In this document: positions 58,964 through 64,000 of the stretch, piece after piece
Position numbering within the stretch: position 1 is the stretch's first letter
How the letters are laid out: every line of letters begins with the position of its first letter
Source: Micropterus salmoides
Lineage: Eukaryota; Chordata; Actinopteri; Centrarchiformes; Centrarchidae
Length of the DNA stretch: 64,000 bases
Assembly: GCF_014851395.1 (NCBI RefSeq)
Contig: NW_024043372.1
Coordinates: 20,878,977-20,942,976, forward strand
Direction of reading: 5' to 3'
Position numbers and translations under genes: made by a program
Notes under the pieces: generated by a model
What the model saw: the letters and a program-made list of their open reading frames with translations, nothing else
Databases searched by the model: none
Told to the model about the DNA's origin: nothing

Positions 58964-59620
58964 GGTCACTGCTCACCTACTCTCCTCTTCCTCTTGAAAA
59001 GAAATAAAAAGCACTTTTGTTAGATTCAGCCAAAAATAAAAATAAAACCCCAAATAGTTCTAAATATCTCCACAGATGACCCAGGGAACTAAACACTTTT
59101 TCTATTGATGTCACAGATAGCACATCTAATATTTTATAGTTCCAGGTAAGTTAGTAAAAGCAACATGAACTCAAAAGCAGACTGAGTTTCAGAGAGCATC
59201 TAGAAAACGGGAATAAATGTCTATTGTAGATTATTGTAAAATGCTTATTACCAATATAACCAAGTAAGTTATGGAAATTAGAAGTCAACTTCCTCTTTGA
59301 CTGAATCATTTTTCTTCGGGAACTCGGTAGCTTAAATAAGTTTGATGTTGAACACAACGAAATGTAACGTTAAAGCAAAAAGAAACGAACCAAGACATCT
59401 ACTTTTAACATTTAACACTAAGTTAAATTAATAACTTCGCCAAATGAGCTCACAGTCCCATTGAAACGGACAAATGTGCTAAGTCAGCTAACGTGTTGTT
59501 TCTTATTCCTCCTGACCTGTTCCGATGAAGCTGCGGACTCGGGCTTATTCCACTCCTGTAACCTTCAGATAACTTGATTTTCCACCGCCCTGCCATGTGA
59601 AAAGTGTTAGTCATAGTCTG
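58964..59620 (-). promoter_or_regulatory. hyal2 5' UTR and upstream region
   Basis: An acceptor (ttcttttcaag) ends near 58993, about 29 bases before the start codon, implying an upstream noncoding exon. One candidate donor (aacag then gtcagg) lies near 59521-59520. The region between has no coding content. The exact transcription start cannot be fixed. Confidence 0.3.
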
Positions 59621-60148
59621 CTCAATCCATGTTGATGAATAAATGTAAGCCAACTAAGGCTAACACAGTTATCTGTAGAGGGAGCGACGCTGACGAGTGA
59701 AGAGTCTGTGGGTAAAACCCAACGTTGAGCAACAACAGTTCAGTGAATTGAGTTCCAGAGCAGGGGGGGTGTGGATCTACGAAACACATAATGTGTCTTG
59801 TTTTGCCGTTTGGATTATTACAGTATGAGGTTTTACTGTAAAACAAGTATTATTTAACATTTAACCATGATTATAACCCCGTCTGGTATAAATCTGAGGG
59901 TAAAATGACGCCCCAATGCCGCTCACCCTCCCCCGGAATGAAGACCAAAGTAATCTGTTCTAGCTCTGCTCTGAATTGGCTGGAGAAGCGTGTTTCATAG
60001 ATAAGGCCAAGTTACACACAAGCTACACACTATATTAGTTGGCTGGGTTTTTTTCCTCCTATGAAGCTTATTTTAGCAAGTTTTATTTAACTACAGTGTA
60101 ACAAATACCACCTTAATTGTTACATACAAAAATGTATCAATGAGTGAA

Positions 60149-60201
<53 letters not shown>

Positions 60202-63200
60202 GTATTTTGCAAAAGCAGGGGGAACAAACTGGCTTTCAGAGACAGTCCTCACTTAAGCCATATTTTATATTGTATTTTCAGTGGCCGTAAGCATATCATA
60301 AACCGAGTTAAACTGTAGATCATTTAGCCACCATTTATAAACTCTCCAAGCTCAGTGCAACTTTCTCAGAATAGGCATGATTTCAGCATTAAAAAGATGG
60401 CAATGGCAGGTCTTCTTGCATCTGTTCAGACGAACGTCACTTCGTCATCGTAAAAGCTGTCAGGCTATTCTTCCATAGCTACATGTTCAGCTTGAATAGA
60501 GAATGCACCGAATGGTAACACTTGGCCTCTGTGATGCAGCAAACATCAATATTCTTAAAAGATATAATAAAACGTAAAAATCTGTCATCTCACGTGTGTC
60601 CAAATAATGTCTCTTACCAGCAACCTTTTTCTCCCTAATCTCCGGATGAAAGTAGTCCAGTGAAGCTGATCATTATCATAGTCTTGAAACAAAAGAGTTC
60701 CTTCTGTGTTGAAATCCACCCCAGACTGGTGTTTAAATATCCGGCAGACTCCACCTCACATGAACACATATTTTTGCCTATACTTTGCCTTTTGAATAAG
60801 GGGAGTTTCAAAGAGTACCTTTCTTTGCCTGCTTCTCTGATGTCATCCAATTCCAATCTGTACTGTGAATACATTATTCTGATGTCATTTACCGGACTCA
60901 CAAACAAGTTATATATGTTTACCAGTAGTAAGTTCAAATGAAGACATTGAAAGCTTATAACAGTATATAATATAATATGTACACATACCTGGCAATAAAA
61001 GTATAAACCAATTCACAGGATTTATGCCAGACATGGCTTACAAATGAGCCTCAGGTGTTGGCTGGGACAGGTGTAAAGTTTGCTTGGGTAAACCACACAC
61101 ATTTAGGATATGCATTATATTCCTTTATGAAGATTTTGGCACTCCAAAACAAATTTCTGAGTATCAATGTGTTGAAACATCTGTTCATCGTTATAGTTAC
61201 ATGCTTGTGAGCTGTGAGCATCATGGTGAGTAATGTCACAATAACGGTTTTACTGTGACAGTTATAGACACATCAACTGCTTTTATAAGATTTTTTTATT
61301 TTACGAGATTAGTATATGGTGGCAGGTTCTTACTGTACAGACTGTAAACTCAGGTGACTTCAAACAAATGGGGTGTTGAATTTTTGTTTTGAAACACTAG
61401 TCTCTTTCTTACATGTGTAAAGAAAGATCTTACACGATGGCCATTAAATTGTCTCTAAAAGTTATGACCACTGAGAGTAAAACGCGAAGGTCAACAAACA
61501 CTATGAGAATCCTGTTGCCACCAAGTGACTTCACCATATAGGGACTTATTGTAGATGCCACTACTCAAGAGCTGGGACAGTGACCATGACTCATAGCTGA
61601 CTGATAACCTTTTGTTGAACTAAAAAGGGTCATTGTAGTTAATGCATTACTACAAAAAGGCCTTTTGTAAGACAAAGTATCTATTTGCACTTATAGCAAA
61701 AAAAAACACATTAAGGTGCTTTAATTGATAACATCTGTATTTTCACACAGTTTACCTCATTGCACCAAACCATTATTCCCCTTTTCAAATACACACTCAG
61801 ACCACACAATAGATTTGTCTCCTGAAGACAGTGTACATACTGTACATATAAAACAGCCTTTGTTGGTCAGCAAAGCCAGAGAGTTGTTGGTTTTGCAGAG
61901 TCAAATATTTTCTTTTAACTCCGATACTGCAATTCACCTCATGGCCTTGCATATTATTACAGCTTTGTGAAAGTAAACAATAGAAAGTTATTGTACTTCC
62001 ACATCTCCCCCAGACTCAGCTGAAAAAGGTACTTGCCCGGAGGTAAAAAAAAAAAAAAAAAAGCACAGAGACGTGTGTAGAGTAAAATCATTTCATGGAA
62101 GCAATAAAGTGGAGTACACTTTGGCACAGGCCTCTTTATCCTCTAAGGAGAACAATATGACAGACAGCTTTGCAGAAACCCCTTTCCCATGGAGATGGCA
62201 TTAATGGCCTTCAGTTCTCTCTGAACTTCATCCATCACTCATTAGTAAACCCCCCCCCCACACACACACACTTCACTTCACTCCCCAACAACGGTTTGCC
62301 TTTGCAATTTCCTCTGCAGGTGGCTAATTTCATCACAGGTGGAGGTCAGTAGGATTATTTCTACTACATGGGTAAACAGGCCTTATCAGTTCATCTAGTG
62401 TTTACAACCTTTGACAAAAACATGAATTCTCTATCGTTAGAAAAGATTATTGGACAATTATCTTTAATTATATTATATAAAGACTGGCAAGAGAACAAAA
62501 AGAGATTTCCTCCTGTAACTTCCTATGAACTTAATCTTAGTTTTTCAGTTTGGATTGCAAATTACTAGCTGTCCCATTAACAAAGCTCCAGATGGAGGTA
62601 GCATTACACAGACTATGGGAAAAAATATTTTATCAGAAAAAATTGTCCAGAGAAGTCTTAAAACTTTGGAAATGTCTTCTATATATTTCTCTTCAGGAAC
62701 TTAAAATTCTTTAAATCCCTAAATAACATGACTTAATTAAATCTTTCCATTTGTACTTCACTCAGGAAAATACGGTGTCTATCAGGTTTTTAGAAATAAT
62801 ACAGTTCATGACTCCCAAGTCCTTTTAGAGTTAGACATTTCACCAAGCAGGTCTAACTTCCTACACCTAAGAATAGTTCTTCGGGTCACGTCATTACAGA
62901 CAGTCATACAGTATACAATGTGGGAGAATGCAACCATTGGACAAAAAAAAAAACTCCTCCTAATAAGTGGACCTTATTTTGAGAAATACATTTTTTAAAA
63001 CTGGAATCAACCAATTAAATACCCAACATGTGTAACTTTTCAGTTTTAGAATGTGAAACATTCTCTCAGGTTGCTAAAACTTCCCAGAAAGAAATACCCC
63101 CACAACATAACCTCAGTGGCCCTCAGGTAGGTACAGCGTGGTGTCTATTTTAGCACCTTCACTTGCAACCTTAAATTCAAAATATTTTCACAGTTTCAGT

Positions 63201-64000
63201 TTTTATAGGCAATGATGTTTCCCTTGATCTTGTGAAGTAAATGCACATTAATATGCTATTAAGCTATGATATATTCATATAAAAAAGTACCATGACACAG
63301 TTTAGCATTTTCAAATTGTAATTAAAAAACAATATAATAAATTAAAAGTGAAACATAGTATGCCAAAGCAGCAAATGAAACAACAGGATCTCTTACTAGA
63401 CTCTCTGCTGCTGTGTACATGTGTGGCTCTGAGGTCATTGAAGCCAGTCCATCCAACATTATAATATGACATTAATCCACTTTTTGTGGGCCTCTGATTG
63501 TCAACTCCTCCCTACACTATTACCGATAAGCAGATCCTGTTACATGCATAATAAAGCAAACCATGATGCTGTCAAAAAACTGAAGTGTGCACTTATACTT
63601 TCCCGCACTACTTATGACCGTGACAGAGGGTTACATTTTCCTTCAACTCCTCAAGTTCAATGTATCAATCCGGGAAACAATCTGCAGCAATTAATTCAGG
63701 ACATTTCGTCCTGTGTCTGCACACACATTCACACATGACATGCACACAAACTGTGATCTGTAAACTGAGTAGGATTTGTTTTGTTTTTTGCCAACTTGGC
63801 CCCCTTCTAGATCCCCACTGGTGACTTTTTCTGTGTCTAACTGCACACAAGCCAAAAACAGATCACATGCAGAGGCTCAGCACACATTGCATCAGCCTGT
63901 CCACATTAAGGGCATCAAATATATCAGGAGATCATGTTATTTTAAAAGGTGGTTCAGGCTTCCAGTTGTAGGAGAAACCACAGGACGGAGTTGATGGAGT
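59621..64000. other. Region upstream of hyal2, no gene found
   Basis: It contains the (AT)n tract, a short retroposon-type fragment at 60978-61005, a poly(A) run at 62046-62061 and a degenerate stretch at 62370-63050 that may be old retroelement sequence. I looked for TUSC2 and other 3p21 neighbours by eye and saw none. Confidence 0.4.
60151..60196. repeat. (AT)n microsatellite
   Basis: About 23 AT units in AT-rich intergenic DNA upstream of hyal2. Confidence 0.95.

Noticed and set aside
58964..58976. Upstream in-frame GTG codons as the hyal2 start
   Set aside because: The ATG at 58963 gives a normal signal peptide; GTG starts are not expected in vertebrates.
62370..63050. Protein-like stretch upstream of hyal2
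   Set aside because: Broken frames and AT-rich; it may be an old LINE piece, but no motif could be named.
60000..64000. TUSC2 or other 3p21 neighbours
   Set aside because: No frame resembling those proteins was seen on either strand.
1..64000. CRISPR array, operon, phage or prokaryotic defence system
   Set aside because: Spliced vertebrate genes and fish repeats throughout; no regular spacer arrays or prokaryotic gene organisation.

Overview
This is vertebrate nuclear DNA, most likely from a ray-finned (probably percomorph-type) fish. Four multi-exon protein genes have GT-AG introns with conserved exon phases, and the noncoding DNA carries dispersed elements typical of teleosts: a tRNA-derived SINE, an L2-like LINE with an esterase-type ORF1, a zinc-knuckle LINE, foldback MITE-like repeats, and many (AT)n, (AG)n and (CA)n tracts. 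There is no bacterial or viral gene structure. The species cannot be named from the sequence alone.

All four genes lie on the minus strand, so transcription runs right to left. From the right: hyal2 (coding 58963-57051, 3 coding exons, about 476 aa, GPI-type hyaluronidase); abhd14a (52730-50246, 4 coding exons, about 265 aa, membrane-anchored alpha/beta hydrolase); acy1 (45708-35809, 14 coding exons, about 419 aa, aminoacylase-1); and the 5' half of cacna2d2 (29317-2069, 20 exons, first ~585 residues of the voltage-gated calcium channel alpha-2/delta-2 subunit). The rest of cacna2d2 lies beyond the left edge. Every exon was checked for splice sites, phase and reading frame, and the coding lengths close exactly.

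Region by region: 1-2068 is intron plus repeats; 2069-9917 is exon-dense cacna2d2 (exons 20 to 5); 9918-29201 is mostly intron, with exons 4, 3 and 2 and many repeats; 29202-29700 is the first exon and GC-rich promoter area; 29.7-35.8 kb is gene-poor intergenic DNA; 35.8-46.0 kb is acy1, whose fifth intron is a nest of retroelements; 46.0-50.2 kb is intergenic with a decayed tandem repeat; 50.2-54.0 kb is abhd14a; 54.0-57.0 kb is intergenic DNA and probable hyal2 3' UTR; 57.0-59.6 kb is hyal2; and 59.6-64 kb shows no gene.

The genes do not form a pathway. The grouping is synteny: all four have human relatives on chromosome 3p21, and the ABHD14A-ACY1 order and orientation is also that of human. 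No previously undescribed system was found. The most notable points are two GC-AG introns in cacna2d2, two unusual substitutions in its conserved post-VWA exon, a palindromic L2 LINE with a defective esterase domain inside acy1, and several foldback or TIR elements.
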